A DNA stretch of 64,000 nt, from the NCBI GenBank assembly GCA_963792075.1, contig CAWBUW010000012.1, positions 558,001-622,000 on the forward strand. The letters run 5' to 3'. The DNA comes from CAWBUW01 sp963792075. Lineage in GTDB: Bacteria > Chloroflexota > Anaerolineae > Anaerolineales > UBA4823. The position numbers and the translations under genes were made by a program. Under the pieces are notes generated by a model. The model was given only the letters and a program-made list of their open reading frames with translations. It did not search any database and was not told where the DNA came from. Below are positions 35,599 through 44,782 of the stretch, in pieces (position 1 is the first letter of the stretch; each line of letters begins with the position of its first letter).

Positions 35599-37452
35599 AT
35601 GCCTTTCATCGAAATTAACGCAGCCCAAATCTATTACCAGGCTTTCGGCGCAGACCAACCCGGCAAAGAACCAATCCTTTTGATCCACGGTTCCACGATA
35701 ACCGGGCAAGAAGACTGGGGATTGATTGCCCCCTTGCTTGCCAGGGATTACCGCGTCATTGTTCCCGACTGCCGCGGTCACGGCCAGAGCAGCAACCCCA
35801 CCCTGAGCTATTCCTTCAAAGAGATGGCGGATGATGTTGCCGCTCTAGTTCACGCCCTGGGATACAAGCGTGCCCACATCATCGGTCACTCGAATGGCGG
35901 TAATGTGGCTCTGGTCACCCTGCTCGAACACCCAGAGGCCGTCCAGACCGCCATTCTCCAGGCCGCAAACGCGTACGTCAGCCAGGATTTGGTCGATAAA
36001 GAGCCTCACCTTTTCGACCCTGACCGCGTCCAGAACGAAGCTCCCAACTGGATGAAAAATATGATCCGGCTGCATGGCCCTACTCACGGCCAGGAATACT
36101 GGCGCGACCTGCTGCGCCTGACCGTACAGGAAATCATTACGGAGCCGAACTACGCCCCTGCCGACCTGGGCAAAGTCGAGCGCCCGGTATTCATCATCCA
36201 AGGGGAAAATGACACGGTCAACGCCCCAGCCCGCCACGCTCAATTTATGGCCGAGAACATCCCTTATGCCGAACAATGGCTGCCCGCCGGCGTGGGGCAT
36301 AATGTCCATACCGAAGCCACCCTCGAATGGATACGGCGCATCCTGGATTTTCTCGATCGCCGCGGCACCGATCCTGGTGAAGCACTGCATCGCCTGAAGT
36401 GCTCGCGTTACGCCGATGACCGCGATACAATATTCCAACCCCAGGTCAGGTTGACTGCGGAAGGGCTGCACCTATCTGGCCAGGTGCTTACTGTTGAAAA
36501 CGCTGAAGCGGTCCGCCAGGCCATCACTCAGGTCCTCCCTTCCACCACCCCCATGCAAGATGAGCTGCGCGTTTTGCTCACTCCTGAAACCCCCTGGGCA
36601 TTGATCCGGCGTGGCGTCACCGACCTGCGCCGCGAGCCCCGCAACCTCAGTGAGCGCATCTCCCAGGCATTACTTGGCGAGTCTGTCCGCATCCTTCATT
36701 ACAACGACCCGCTGAATGACTGGGCGCGGGTACGTCTGGAAAAAGATGGCTACATGGGCTGGATACACTCAAAAGCGCTGCATCCTTGCAGCGCGGCCGA
36801 AGCAGCAGAATACAGTTCTGCATGCAACGCCCAGGTGGTTGCCGAGCTGGCCGTCACACGCAATTCGCCCCCCGGTGAAATGGCGCCTTCCGACAGTCAA
36901 CTCCCTGGCAAGCTGCCTTTCGGCGCGGCTTTGGCGGTTGTTTCTTTTGGCGGCGCCTGGCTGCAAGTGCGTCTGCCAGATGGTCGCTCTGCCTGGCTGC
37001 AGCGGGGTGACGTGATGCCCAATACCGAGCGCCCCCACACCGATGCAGCGGGCATTCAGGCCACCCTGGCTTTGATCCGCCGCTTTGCCGGCGTGCCCTA
37101 TTTATGGGGCGGGCGTACCCCTTTTGGTTACGACTGCTCTGGCCTGGCCCAGGCTTTCCACGCTTTCCTGGGGGTCCACATCCCACGCGACGCCGACCAA
37201 CAGTACCGTATGGGCCAACCCATTACAGGCACCCCCCACCCCGGCGACCTGATCTACTTTGGCGACGCTTCCACCCGCTCTCAGCAGCGCTTTGCTGCCG
37301 TCACCCACGTTGCAATTTCCCTCGGTGACTGGAAAATCATCCATTCCAACGGCACCGCCTGGGGAGTCTCGTACAATGATATGGCGGACGAAAATTCATC
37401 CTATTCGGCCTGGCTGCGCCAGCATAACCTGGGCATCCGCCGCTTTCTATGA
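35599..37452 (+). CDS. Alpha/beta-hydrolase fused to SH3b-like and NlpC/P60 peptidase domains
   Basis: 617 residues. Residues about 1-262 are an alpha/beta-hydrolase: oxyanion region LIHGST (28-33), nucleophile S98 in GHSNGG, a later D in IIQGENDTV and H in GVGHNVH. Residues about 330-490 contain SH3-like domains (VRLEKDGYMGWIHSKAL, WLQVRLPDGRSAWLQRGDV). Residues about 495-617 are NlpC/P60 with C513 in YDCSG, H570 in VTHVAI and H582 in IIHSN. The C-terminal half resembles YkfC-type gamma-D-glutamyl-L-diamino-acid endopeptidases. The joining of a hydrolase is unusual; the hydrolase substrate is unknown. No signal peptide, so it is cytoplasmic. Confidence 0.9.
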   Translation: MPFIEINAAQIYYQAFGADQPGKEPILLIHGSTITGQEDWGLIAPLLARDYRVIVPDCRGHGQSSNPTLSYSFKEMADDVAALVHALGYKRAHIIGHSNGGNVALVTLLEHPEAVQTAILQAANAYVSQDLVDKEPHLFDPDRVQNEAPNWMKNMIRLHGPTHGQEYWRDLLRLTVQEIITEPNYAPADLGKVERPVFIIQGENDTVNAPARHAQFMAENIPYAEQWLPAGVGHNVHTEATLEWIRRILDFLDRRGTDPGEALHRLKCSRYADDRDTIFQPQVRLTAEGLHLSGQVLTVENAEAVRQAITQVLPSTTPMQDELRVLLTPETPWALIRRGVTDLRREPRNLSERISQALLGESVRILHYNDPLNDWARVRLEKDGYMGWIHSKALHPCSAAEAAEYSSACNAQVVAELAVTRNSPPGEMAPSDSQLPGKLPFGAALAVVSFGGAWLQVRLPDGRSAWLQRGDVMPNTERPHTDAAGIQATLALIRRFAGVPYLWGGRTPFGYDCSGLAQAFHAFLGVHIPRDADQQYRMGQPITGTPHPGDLIYFGDASTRSQQRFAAVTHVAISLGDWKIIHSNGTAWGVSYNDMADENSSYSAWLRQHNLGIRRFL

Positions 37453-37460
37453 GGTAATCC

Positions 37461-38462
37461 ATGAAAATCACTGCTGCTCCTCTCACTCTAAACCTACGCA
37501 CCACTTTTCGCATCGCCCACGGTGCCAGTGATCAGCGCTTCAACGTGTTGTGCCAAATCGAAGGCGGCCTGGGCGAGGCAGCCGTTGTACCTTATTATGG
37601 CGATACACAGGAAGGTATCCTGGCCTACCTGCGCCAGCTTGGCGAGCTGCCAGGGAATGATCCTGCCCTGTTGGAAGACTTATTGGCCAACCTCCCCCCC
37701 GGCAGCCCGGCTGCCCGCGCCGGTGTCGATATCGCCCTCCACGACCTGTGGGGCAAACAGATGGGGCAACCGCTTTACCGTTTACTCGGTCTGGATCCAT
37801 CCCACCTGCCGCTGACATCTTTCACCATCGGCATAGACGATCCAGAGGTAATGGCCGAGCGCGCCCGCGAGTGCATCTATCCCATCATCAAAGTCAAGCT
37901 GGGTGGCCCGGACGATGAAGCCGCCCTGGCAGCTATCCGCCGGGTCAGCTCTGCTCGCCTGCGTGTTGACGCCAACGCTGGCTGGTCATTCGACCAGGCT
38001 CTCGACCTCATCCCTCGCCTGGTGCAGTATGACCTGGAGTTCATCGAACAGCCCCTACCGCGCGGCAGTGCGGAGGGGGTGGGGGCTCTGCGCCAGCAGC
38101 TCCGCCAACGCGGCGTGACCATACCCATCTTCGTGGATGAAAATGTGCGCAGCGCCCGCGACGTGGCCGCGCACGCCGGCGCGGTAGATGGCGTGGTGAT
38201 CAAGTTGATGAAGACCGGTGGCATCCGCGAGGCGCTGCGCGCCATCCACACCGCTCGCTCCCTGGATATGCAGATCATGCTTAGCTGCATGGTCGAATCT
38301 TCCATCGGCGTCACTGCGGCTGCCCACCTGGCGCCCTTATGCGATTACGCCGACCTGGATGGCCCGCTGCTCGTCTCCAACGATGCTTACCTGGGCGTAA
38401 CCTACACCGGCGCCCAAATGACCCTGCCCTCTCGCCCTGGCCTGGGCGTCATTCCCAAATAA
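37461..38462 (+). CDS. Dipeptide epimerase (L-Ala-D/L-Glu epimerase type)
   Basis: 333 residues of the enolase superfamily, muconate lactonising subgroup. Visible catalytic elements are KVKLGG with the base lysine, the metal ligands D in RVDANAGW, E in FIEQPL and D in FVDENV, and the second lysine in VVIKLMKTGG. The MVESSIG segment also fits dipeptide epimerases. Such enzymes convert L-Ala-D-Glu from murein to L-Ala-L-Glu (YkfB/YcjG). It starts eight bases after the NlpC/P60 fusion gene, supporting a shared pathway. Confidence 0.88.
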   Translation: MKITAAPLTLNLRTTFRIAHGASDQRFNVLCQIEGGLGEAAVVPYYGDTQEGILAYLRQLGELPGNDPALLEDLLANLPPGSPAARAGVDIALHDLWGKQMGQPLYRLLGLDPSHLPLTSFTIGIDDPEVMAERARECIYPIIKVKLGGPDDEAALAAIRRVSSARLRVDANAGWSFDQALDLIPRLVQYDLEFIEQPLPRGSAEGVGALRQQLRQRGVTIPIFVDENVRSARDVAAHAGAVDGVVIKLMKTGGIREALRAIHTARSLDMQIMLSCMVESSIGVTAAAHLAPLCDYADLDGPLLVSNDAYLGVTYTGAQMTLPSRPGLGVIPK

Positions 38463-38475
38463 AGGAGAATTTCTT

Positions 38476-39477
38476 ATGCCTGTCAACCTTCGCAATCGCA
38501 GCTTCCTTAAAGAGCTGGATTTCACCTCTGAAGAAATGCTTTTCTTGATCAACCTGGCGCGCCAGCTTAAGGATGCCAAGTATTCCGGTTATGAGCAGCC
38601 TCGCCTGGTGGGTAAAAACATTGCCTTGATCTTCGAAAAAGCTTCCACGCGCACCCGCTGCGCCTTCGAAGTCGCCGCGCACGATCAGGGCGCTCACGTC
38701 ACTTACCTGGGCCCGGAAGGCTCTCAAATTGGTAATAAGGAATCAATGGAAGATACTGCCCGCGTGCTTGGTCGCATGTACGATGGCATCGAATACCGCG
38801 GCTTTGCCCAAACCACGGTGGAAACGCTGGCCAAATTCTCCGGCGTGCCCGTCTGGAACGGCCTGACCAATGAATTCCACCCCACCCAGATCCTGGCAGA
38901 CCTGCTGACCATGATCGAGCATTCCAAGAAGCACCCTACGCAGATCGCCTTTGCCTACCTGGGCGACGCCCGCTACAACATGGGCAACTCGCTGATGGTC
39001 GGTGGAGTCAAGCTGGGCATGGACGTACGTATCGTCGCTCCGCGGGCGCTCTGGCCGGCTGAGGATCTGGTACAGACCTGCCGCGCCATTGCCGCTGAAA
39101 CCGGCGCTCGCCTGACCTTGACCGAAACGGTCGCCGAGGGCGTGAAGGGTGTGGATTACATCCATACGGACGTGTGGGTATCGATGGGCGAACCCGACTC
39201 CGTTTGGGAGGAGCGCATCCGCCTGCTGAAGCCTTACCAGGTCAACGCCCAGGCGCTTGCACTGAGCGGCAACCCGGAGGTCAAGTTCATGCACTGCCTG
39301 CCTGCCTTCCATAACCGCAAAACCAAAGTCGGCGAGCAAATCTTCCAGAAATTTGGCCTGGATGGCATGGAAGTCACCGAAGAGGTCTTCGAATCCAAAG
39401 CCTCCATTGTCTTCGACCAGGCCGAGAACCGCGTACACACCATCAAAGCCGTGATGGTGGCTACCCTCGGTGCATAA
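38476..39477 (+). CDS. argF: Ornithine carbamoyltransferase
   Basis: 333 residues with the complete carbamoyltransferase pattern: carbamoyl-phosphate loop STRTRCAFE, QTTVETLAKFSGVPVWNGLT, HPTQ, and ornithine-side motifs DVWVSMGE and HCLPAFHNRKT. The sequence fits anabolic or catabolic OTCase (arginine synthesis or the arginine deiminase pathway). It lies 13 bases after the epimerase with AAAGGAG before the ATG, so it is co-transcribed with murein peptide genes, which may feed amino acids into the arginine pathway. No other arg gene is in view. A knotted ornithine/acetylornithine split cannot be judged here. Confidence 0.93.
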   Translation: MPVNLRNRSFLKELDFTSEEMLFLINLARQLKDAKYSGYEQPRLVGKNIALIFEKASTRTRCAFEVAAHDQGAHVTYLGPEGSQIGNKESMEDTARVLGRMYDGIEYRGFAQTTVETLAKFSGVPVWNGLTNEFHPTQILADLLTMIEHSKKHPTQIAFAYLGDARYNMGNSLMVGGVKLGMDVRIVAPRALWPAEDLVQTCRAIAAETGARLTLTETVAEGVKGVDYIHTDVWVSMGEPDSVWEERIRLLKPYQVNAQALALSGNPEVKFMHCLPAFHNRKTKVGEQIFQKFGLDGMEVTEEVFESKASIVFDQAENRVHTIKAVMVATLGA

Positions 39478-39597
39478 CCGTGTAGGGGCTGGACAGCCCT
39501 TGAAGCCGGATGGATCCGGCGTAGTTTGCCAGATTGGGCATTCATGCCCAGACGTACAGGACAGTAGAGGCGCGAGTATAAATGAAATCGCTCCCTC

Positions 39598-39624
39598 AGG
39601 CCGCCCCCCCCAGGGGGGCGGCCT
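39598..39624. terminator. GC-rich hairpin after the OTCase gene
   Basis: The arms aggccgcccccc (39598-39609) and ggggggcggcct (39613-39624) pair perfectly. It lies 120 bases after the OTCase stop and probably ends the murein peptide operon, although no long T-run follows. Confidence 0.6.
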
Positions 39625-39714
39625 CTCTGTAATTGCCGGGCCATGCTTTTAATGGTATAGTTTACTCCACGTCTCTGGTTGGTCTTCTTTTCTGAAGGAT
39701 GCACTAAAAGGCTG

Positions 39715-39764
39715 TTGTGGGTGTGTGATAAGGCGGCGTACGCCGCCTTATTACACACCCACAA
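39715..39764. repeat. 50-base near-perfect palindrome
   Basis: The arms 39715-39739 and 39740-39764 pair with one mismatch. Outer sequences gcactaaaag (39701-39710) and cttttgagtgc (39774-39784) also pair imperfectly, and the outer sequence ctttctgaagg occurs on both sides, as if the palindrome sat within a small inserted element. It lies just ahead of the CocE-type gene. Confidence 0.65.
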
Positions 39765-39875
39765 AGGCAACAACTTTTGAGTGCTCCCTTTCTGAAGGCC
39801 CTGCCTCATTTCAGATTCTATTACAACCCACAAGAATATTTTTCAACCCAATATGTAACTCGGAAAGGTTTTCCA

Positions 39876-41912
39876 TTGAGAACATTACCCAAATACAAAA
39901 CCGTTGTTACATTCCCACGGCCGGTAAAACTGATCGAGAATACCTGGATCCCGTTGGCGGATGGCACGCGCCTGGCGGCGCGTATCTGGCTGCCGGCAGA
40001 CGCAGAGCAAAATCCCGTCCCTGCAATCCTGGAGTATCTACCCTATCGCAAAGATGATGGCACAGCGATAAGAGACCGGGTTATCCATGAATATTTCGCC
40101 GGGCATGGCTATGCCTCCGTGCGAGTCGATATGCGCGGCAGCGGCGATTCTGATGGACTGCTCCTGGATGAATACCTGCCCCAGGAACAGCAGGATGCCC
40201 TCGAAGTCATCGCGTGGATCGCCCGCCAGCCCTGGTGCACCGGCAAGTTGGGAATGATGGGCATCTCCTGGGGAGGCTTCAACAGTTTGCAGGTTGCCTT
40301 CCATCGCCCTCCGGCGTTGAAAGCGATCATCACCGTATGTTCAACAGATGATCGTTACACAGACGATTGTCACTACATGGGCGGTTGTGTGCTGGGTTCA
40401 GACATGTTGAACTGGGCTTCGATCATGTTTGCTTATAACGGCCTCCCGCCTGACCCGGCGGTGGTCGGCGAGCGTTGGCGAGAGATGTGGTTCAACCGGC
40501 TGGAGAATACACCGCCTTTCATCGAAAATTGGCTCAGCCACCAACAGCGAGACGACTTCTGGAAACAAGGCTCGGTGGATGAGGATTACAGCGCCATCCA
40601 TTGCCCGGTCTATGCAGTGGGTGGTTGGGTTGATCCTTATACCAATTCTGTACCCCGCCTGCTGGAAAAATTATCGGTGCCGCGCAAAGGGTTGATCGGC
40701 CCCTGGGTGCATTCATATCCGCACACTGCTGTCCCCCAACCTGCGATCGGCTTTCTGCAGGAAAGCCTGCGTTGGTGGGACCATTGGCTAAAAGGAATTG
40801 ATACCGGCATCATGAACGAACCCATGCTGCGCGTGTGGATGCCGGAAGCCGTTCCGCCGCAGCCTTTTGAAGCTGCCTGGCCGGGCCGGTGGGTAGCCGA
40901 AGCAAGCTGGCCCCCCGCTCAGATCACGCCCGAAGTCCACCTGTTCAGCGAGAGCCGCTTAATCAAAACCCCGAAGCCGGTTGACAGGGTGACTCTGCGC
41001 GGGGCGCAGACCAACGGCGCAACTGCGGGCGTATGGTGTCCTTATGGCGGCAAATTTGGCCTGCCAGTCGACCAACGTACCGATGACGGACTCTCACTTT
41101 GTTTTACATCCGCCCCGGTGGATGAACCCGTTGAAATCCTGGGTTTCCCAGAGGTCAAGCTCAAGCTGTCCGTAGACCAGCCCAATGCTTTGCTGGCTGT
41201 GCGGCTTTGTGATGTGGCTCCGGAAGGCGCATCACGATTGGTCAGTTGGGGGCTGCTCAACCTGACCCACCGCGAGGGTCATATGCTGCCAAAGCCGTTG
41301 GAGCCGGGTCGAGAGTACGAAGTCACAGTGCAATTGAACGTTGTGGCTCACCGGCTCGTTGCAGGGCATCGTTGGCGAGTGGCAATTTCGCCCACGTATT
41401 GGCCACACGCCTGGCCCTCGCCAGCGCCCGTCATTCTGACCCTCAATACAGGCGATGAGAGCAGGCTGGTTCTGCCGGTACGGGCTCCCGGTGCCCTGGA
41501 TGAATCCATCGTACCTTTCGCTGAGCCAGAAGGCGCTCCACGGTTAGAATACGAAAGATTACGCTCCGATGACGCCACACGTACCTTTACCTATGATGCC
41601 ACCCAGGGGCAATTGCAAATGGTAGACCGGATTGACGACGGAAGAAACCGCCTTTCGAATGGCATCGTACACGAGAGCGTGACTACAAATATCTTCTCTA
41701 TCATAGAAGGTCTGCCAACCTCAGCCAGCGTGGAGTGCAAACGGCAGATCGAAATCAGCCGAGGAGATTGGGTAACTCGCGTGGAAACAACGAGCGTGAT
41801 GACCGGCGAGAAAGATTATTTCCACTTGACCAACGTCCTGGATGCTTATGAAGGCCAGGTACGTATATTCACCAAAAGCTGGACACGGAAAATTCGCCGC
41901 GAGGGGGTGTAG
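39876..41912 (+). CDS. CocE/NonD family hydrolase (S15 X-Pro dipeptidyl-peptidase type)
   Basis: About 678 residues from the TTG at 39876, chosen because it has GGAAAGG upstream and fits the family start; an in-frame TTG at 39777 would add 33 residues that look non-coding and overlap a palindrome. The catalytic domain shows RVDMRGSGDSDG, the nucleophile in GMMGISWGGF, and the later YAVGGWVDPYTN and PWVHSYPH for the Asp and His. A C-terminal jelly-roll domain follows. Members hydrolyse acyl or X-Pro peptide bonds. It is followed by an ABC importer, so it may process the imported compound. No signal peptide from this start. Confidence 0.85.
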   Translation: MRTLPKYKTVVTFPRPVKLIENTWIPLADGTRLAARIWLPADAEQNPVPAILEYLPYRKDDGTAIRDRVIHEYFAGHGYASVRVDMRGSGDSDGLLLDEYLPQEQQDALEVIAWIARQPWCTGKLGMMGISWGGFNSLQVAFHRPPALKAIITVCSTDDRYTDDCHYMGGCVLGSDMLNWASIMFAYNGLPPDPAVVGERWREMWFNRLENTPPFIENWLSHQQRDDFWKQGSVDEDYSAIHCPVYAVGGWVDPYTNSVPRLLEKLSVPRKGLIGPWVHSYPHTAVPQPAIGFLQESLRWWDHWLKGIDTGIMNEPMLRVWMPEAVPPQPFEAAWPGRWVAEASWPPAQITPEVHLFSESRLIKTPKPVDRVTLRGAQTNGATAGVWCPYGGKFGLPVDQRTDDGLSLCFTSAPVDEPVEILGFPEVKLKLSVDQPNALLAVRLCDVAPEGASRLVSWGLLNLTHREGHMLPKPLEPGREYEVTVQLNVVAHRLVAGHRWRVAISPTYWPHAWPSPAPVILTLNTGDESRLVLPVRAPGALDESIVPFAEPEGAPRLEYERLRSDDATRTFTYDATQGQLQMVDRIDDGRNRLSNGIVHESVTTNIFSIIEGLPTSASVECKRQIEISRGDWVTRVETTSVMTGEKDYFHLTNVLDAYEGQVRIFTKSWTRKIRREGV

Positions 41913-42035
41913 TCCACACGCTCCCGTTTCCGCCAGCCAAGCCAAAAGGAGGCCAATGGAACATATATTTGTGAAGCCTTGTAGTCTAGAAGCGAACGTA
42001 AAACCAACAAAGAAGGAAAGAGTAAGGAGAGAAAA

Positions 42036-43682
42036 ATGAAAAAGCAACTATGGTTCCTGTTAAGCCTGTTGTTAGTCGCCAGCATGCTCCTGGCAAGCTG
42101 TGCACCGCAGGCTACGACTGCACCGCAGCCCACGACTGCACCGCAGGCAGCCGCGCCGCAGGCTACTACCGCGCCAGTCATAGTGCCGACGGCTACTGAA
42201 CCTCCACCCCAACCCACTCCGACCACCGCGGAGCCTAAGATCCTCAAGGTCCGCCTCTCCAAGGATATCGGCAACCTGGATCCGGCCAATATCGTCGGTT
42301 CGGAAGACGATGCGGTTGACCGCGCCATCATGGAAGGGCTGGTGCGCTATAACGCCGAAGGCAAGATTGAAAACCAACTGGCAGAAACGCTTACCGTCTC
42401 CGAGGATGGCCTGACGATCAGCTTCAAGTTACGTGAGGGCATCCAGTGGCAAAGGGGTTACGGCGAACTGACCACCGAAGACGTGAAGTTCTCGTACGAG
42501 CGCTATCTCGACCCCGAACTTAACGCCGCCTACAAAGATGATTATGCCTCCCTGGACCACGTCGAAATCATCAACAAGTACGAGGGCAAAATTATATTTA
42601 AGGAACCCCAGGCCACATTATGGACGGTCGTCTTGCCGATGACATCAGGCTTGATCGTAAGCAAAAAGTTCGTTGAGGAAGTCGGCCTGGAAAAATTCAA
42701 GACAGATACAGTCGGGACGGGGCCTTATATCCTGGCTGAATGGATTCCCAGCCAGAAACTTGTCCTCAAGCGCAACCCGGACTACTGGGGAACACAGCCT
42801 TATTACGATGAAATCCAGATGACCCCCATCGACGATGATAAGGCGGCTGAAGTCGCCTTGCAGGCCGGCGAATTGGATTTCGGCTCGATCTCCCTGGCTT
42901 CCACAGACAAATTCCAGAACGATCCGAATTTCAAGGTAGATATCGTTCCATCGACTTCTTACAGTTGGATCGGTATGAACGTCGAAAATCCAAAACTGCA
43001 GGATATCAACGTTCGCCAGGCAATCCGCTATGGCATTGACGTACCCAGCATCCTGGCTGCTGCATACAATGGTAAGGCGCCGCAAGCCAGAGCCTTGATT
43101 CCGGAAGGGACCCTGGGCTACTGGGCTGATGCGCCGCTTTACCAACGGGATGTGGCTAAAGCCAAGGAATACCTGGCTAAAGCCGGATTGACCTCATTGG
43201 AACTGAACCTGGCGATTCAGGACACTACCGAATTCCGTACCTGGGCCGAGATCGCGCAGCAGAACCTGGCAGAAGTAGGGATCACGATTAACATCGTTCC
43301 GCTGGATTCCAGCGCCTTCTGGGATATGGGCTCCGGAGACAAAGGGAAGGATGTAGAGCTTTTCGAGATCGGTTATTCTTCCGTTGGCCCCGAGCCGGCC
43401 TGGTCAGCCATGTGGTTTACTTGCGATCAGGTAGGTGTCTGGAACTGGATGCGCTGGTGCAGTCCAGAATTCGACAAACTGCACAAGGAAGGCATCACTA
43501 CCATCGATGCTGCCAAACGCGAACAGATCTACCTCGATATGCAGAAATTGTGGGATGAGGCTGTAATTTCCGTCTGGATCACGAACGTGCCGATTGTCTA
43601 TGTTTCCAAACCGACCATCGACGCGGTCATCTATCCGGGCGGCCTGTGCCCCATGTACCGTGAATTTAAACCCGTTCAATAG
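42036..43682 (+). CDS. ABC transporter substrate-binding lipoprotein (family 5, peptide/nickel type)
   Basis: 548 residues. The signal peptide MKKQLWFLLSLLLVASMLLA is followed by the lipobox Cys at residue 22 (LASC). A Thr/Pro/Gln-rich spacer (about 23-65) leads to the SBP_bac_5 fold: PKILKVRLSKDIGNLDPANI, AETLTVSEDGLTISFKLREG, VKFSYERYLDP, VRQAIRYGID. The family binds oligopeptides, dipeptides, nickel or other small compounds; the ligand is not predictable here. It begins an importer operon, with AAGGAG before the ATG. Located on the outer face of the membrane. Confidence 0.94.
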   Translation: MKKQLWFLLSLLLVASMLLASCAPQATTAPQPTTAPQAAAPQATTAPVIVPTATEPPPQPTPTTAEPKILKVRLSKDIGNLDPANIVGSEDDAVDRAIMEGLVRYNAEGKIENQLAETLTVSEDGLTISFKLREGIQWQRGYGELTTEDVKFSYERYLDPELNAAYKDDYASLDHVEIINKYEGKIIFKEPQATLWTVVLPMTSGLIVSKKFVEEVGLEKFKTDTVGTGPYILAEWIPSQKLVLKRNPDYWGTQPYYDEIQMTPIDDDKAAEVALQAGELDFGSISLASTDKFQNDPNFKVDIVPSTSYSWIGMNVENPKLQDINVRQAIRYGIDVPSILAAAYNGKAPQARALIPEGTLGYWADAPLYQRDVAKAKEYLAKAGLTSLELNLAIQDTTEFRTWAEIAQQNLAEVGITINIVPLDSSAFWDMGSGDKGKDVELFEIGYSSVGPEPAWSAMWFTCDQVGVWNWMRWCSPEFDKLHKEGITTIDAAKREQIYLDMQKLWDEAVISVWITNVPIVYVSKPTIDAVIYPGGLCPMYREFKPVQ

Positions 43683-43693
43683 TATTGCTTAGC

Positions 43694-43731
43694 GTGGTGT
43701 TCACCCCTCACTTGTGGGGGGTGAACACCAC
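43694..43731. terminator. Hairpin 1 after the substrate-binding protein gene
   Basis: The arms gtggtgttcacccctcac (43694-43711) and its partner (43714-43731) pair with one G-T mismatch, followed by seven A. A nearly identical hairpin is at 59101-59140. Such a structure after the binding-protein gene can raise its expression over the permeases by partial termination. Confidence 0.65.
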
Positions 43732-43750
43732 AAAAAAACCTTTCTGTGGC

Positions 43751-43790
43751 GTAGGGCTGTCCCCAAAAAACTCTTTTGGGACAGCCCCAC
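43751..43790. repeat. Hairpin 2 after the substrate-binding protein gene
   Basis: The arms 43751-43768 and 43773-43790 (gtagggctgtcccc and gggacagccccac core) resemble the hairpin at 34666-34707, with the same 13-base core. It follows hairpin 1 by 20 bases. Confidence 0.65.
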
Positions 43791-43826
43791 TCCCTCCGAA
43801 TTTATGCGAAAGGATCGTTTATCCAA

Positions 43827-44780
43827 GTGTTGGTCTACATCATAAAACGTATCCTGATGACCCTGGTGGTTTTGCTGTTGGTTGTCATTTTCTTGTCTAT
43901 GCTGGTGCACATTGTGCCCGGAGACCCGGCCAAGACTCTCCTGGGTCCGCGCGCCACCCCGGCGTTGATCGAAAAAGTGCGCGCGGCTATGGATTTGGAT
44001 AAACCCGTTTATGTGCAGGTAGGAAAATTTTTATTGAATATCCTGCACGGCAGCCTGGGGACGGACGTCTTCACCGGCGTGGAGATCAACCGCCTGGTGG
44101 GAAACGCGCTGCCCCATACGCTGATCCTCGCCATCACCAGCCTGGGGTTAGCCGTGCTGGTAGGCATCCCCCTGGGTGTATTTTCGGCAACTCATCCAAA
44201 CACCTGGCCGGACCGCCTGGCGACTGTCCTCTCCATTTCATTCACTACCATACCGTCTTATGTAGCCGGGCTGTTCTTGTTGTTGATATTTGCCGTCAAA
44301 CTGCGCGCTTTGCCTGCCATGGGCTTGGGCAAAGAGGGAGACATCTGGGACTATATCAAGCACCTGATATTGCCTTCCATCGCCCTAGCGATTACCTGGA
44401 TCGGCTACCTGGCCCGCCTGGTGCGTACCAGCTTGTTGGAAGTGCTTAACGAAAACTACGTGCGGGCTTCGCGAGCCGCCGGACTCTCAGAACGATTGGT
44501 ACGCTATAAATACGCTCTCAAGAATGCCTTGATCCCTACTGTGGCAGTCCTTGGCGTAGGGTTGGGCAGCCTGATGGGAGGTGCCGTTTTTGAAGAAATC
44601 ATCTTCACCCGGCCCGGCATGGGCTTGTTGATTTACAACGCCATAAAAGCACGCAACTATCCCATGGTTCGTTCCGGTGTGCTGGTCGTGGCTTTCCTCT
44701 TCATTTTTGCCAACTTCCTGGCCGACCTGCTATACACTTACCTGGATCCGCGCATCCAACTTAACAAAAGGCAAAACTGA
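43827..44780 (+). CDS. ABC transporter permease (DppB type)
   Basis: About 317 residues from GTG at 43827. The usual DppB/OppB start VYIIKRILMTLVVLLLVVIF follows, then IVPGDPAKTLLGPRATPALI, a periplasmic loop, and the EAA loop VRASRAAGLSERLVRYKYAL near the fourth or fifth of six membrane segments. An in-frame TTG at 43776 lies in the hairpin region and is unlikely. It pairs with the DppC-type permease three bases downstream. Confidence 0.92.
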   Translation: MLVYIIKRILMTLVVLLLVVIFLSMLVHIVPGDPAKTLLGPRATPALIEKVRAAMDLDKPVYVQVGKFLLNILHGSLGTDVFTGVEINRLVGNALPHTLILAITSLGLAVLVGIPLGVFSATHPNTWPDRLATVLSISFTTIPSYVAGLFLLLIFAVKLRALPAMGLGKEGDIWDYIKHLILPSIALAITWIGYLARLVRTSLLEVLNENYVRASRAAGLSERLVRYKYALKNALIPTVAVLGVGLGSLMGGAVFEEIIFTRPGMGLLIYNAIKARNYPMVRSGVLVVAFLFIFANFLADLLYTYLDPRIQLNKRQN

Positions 44781-44782
44781 TC

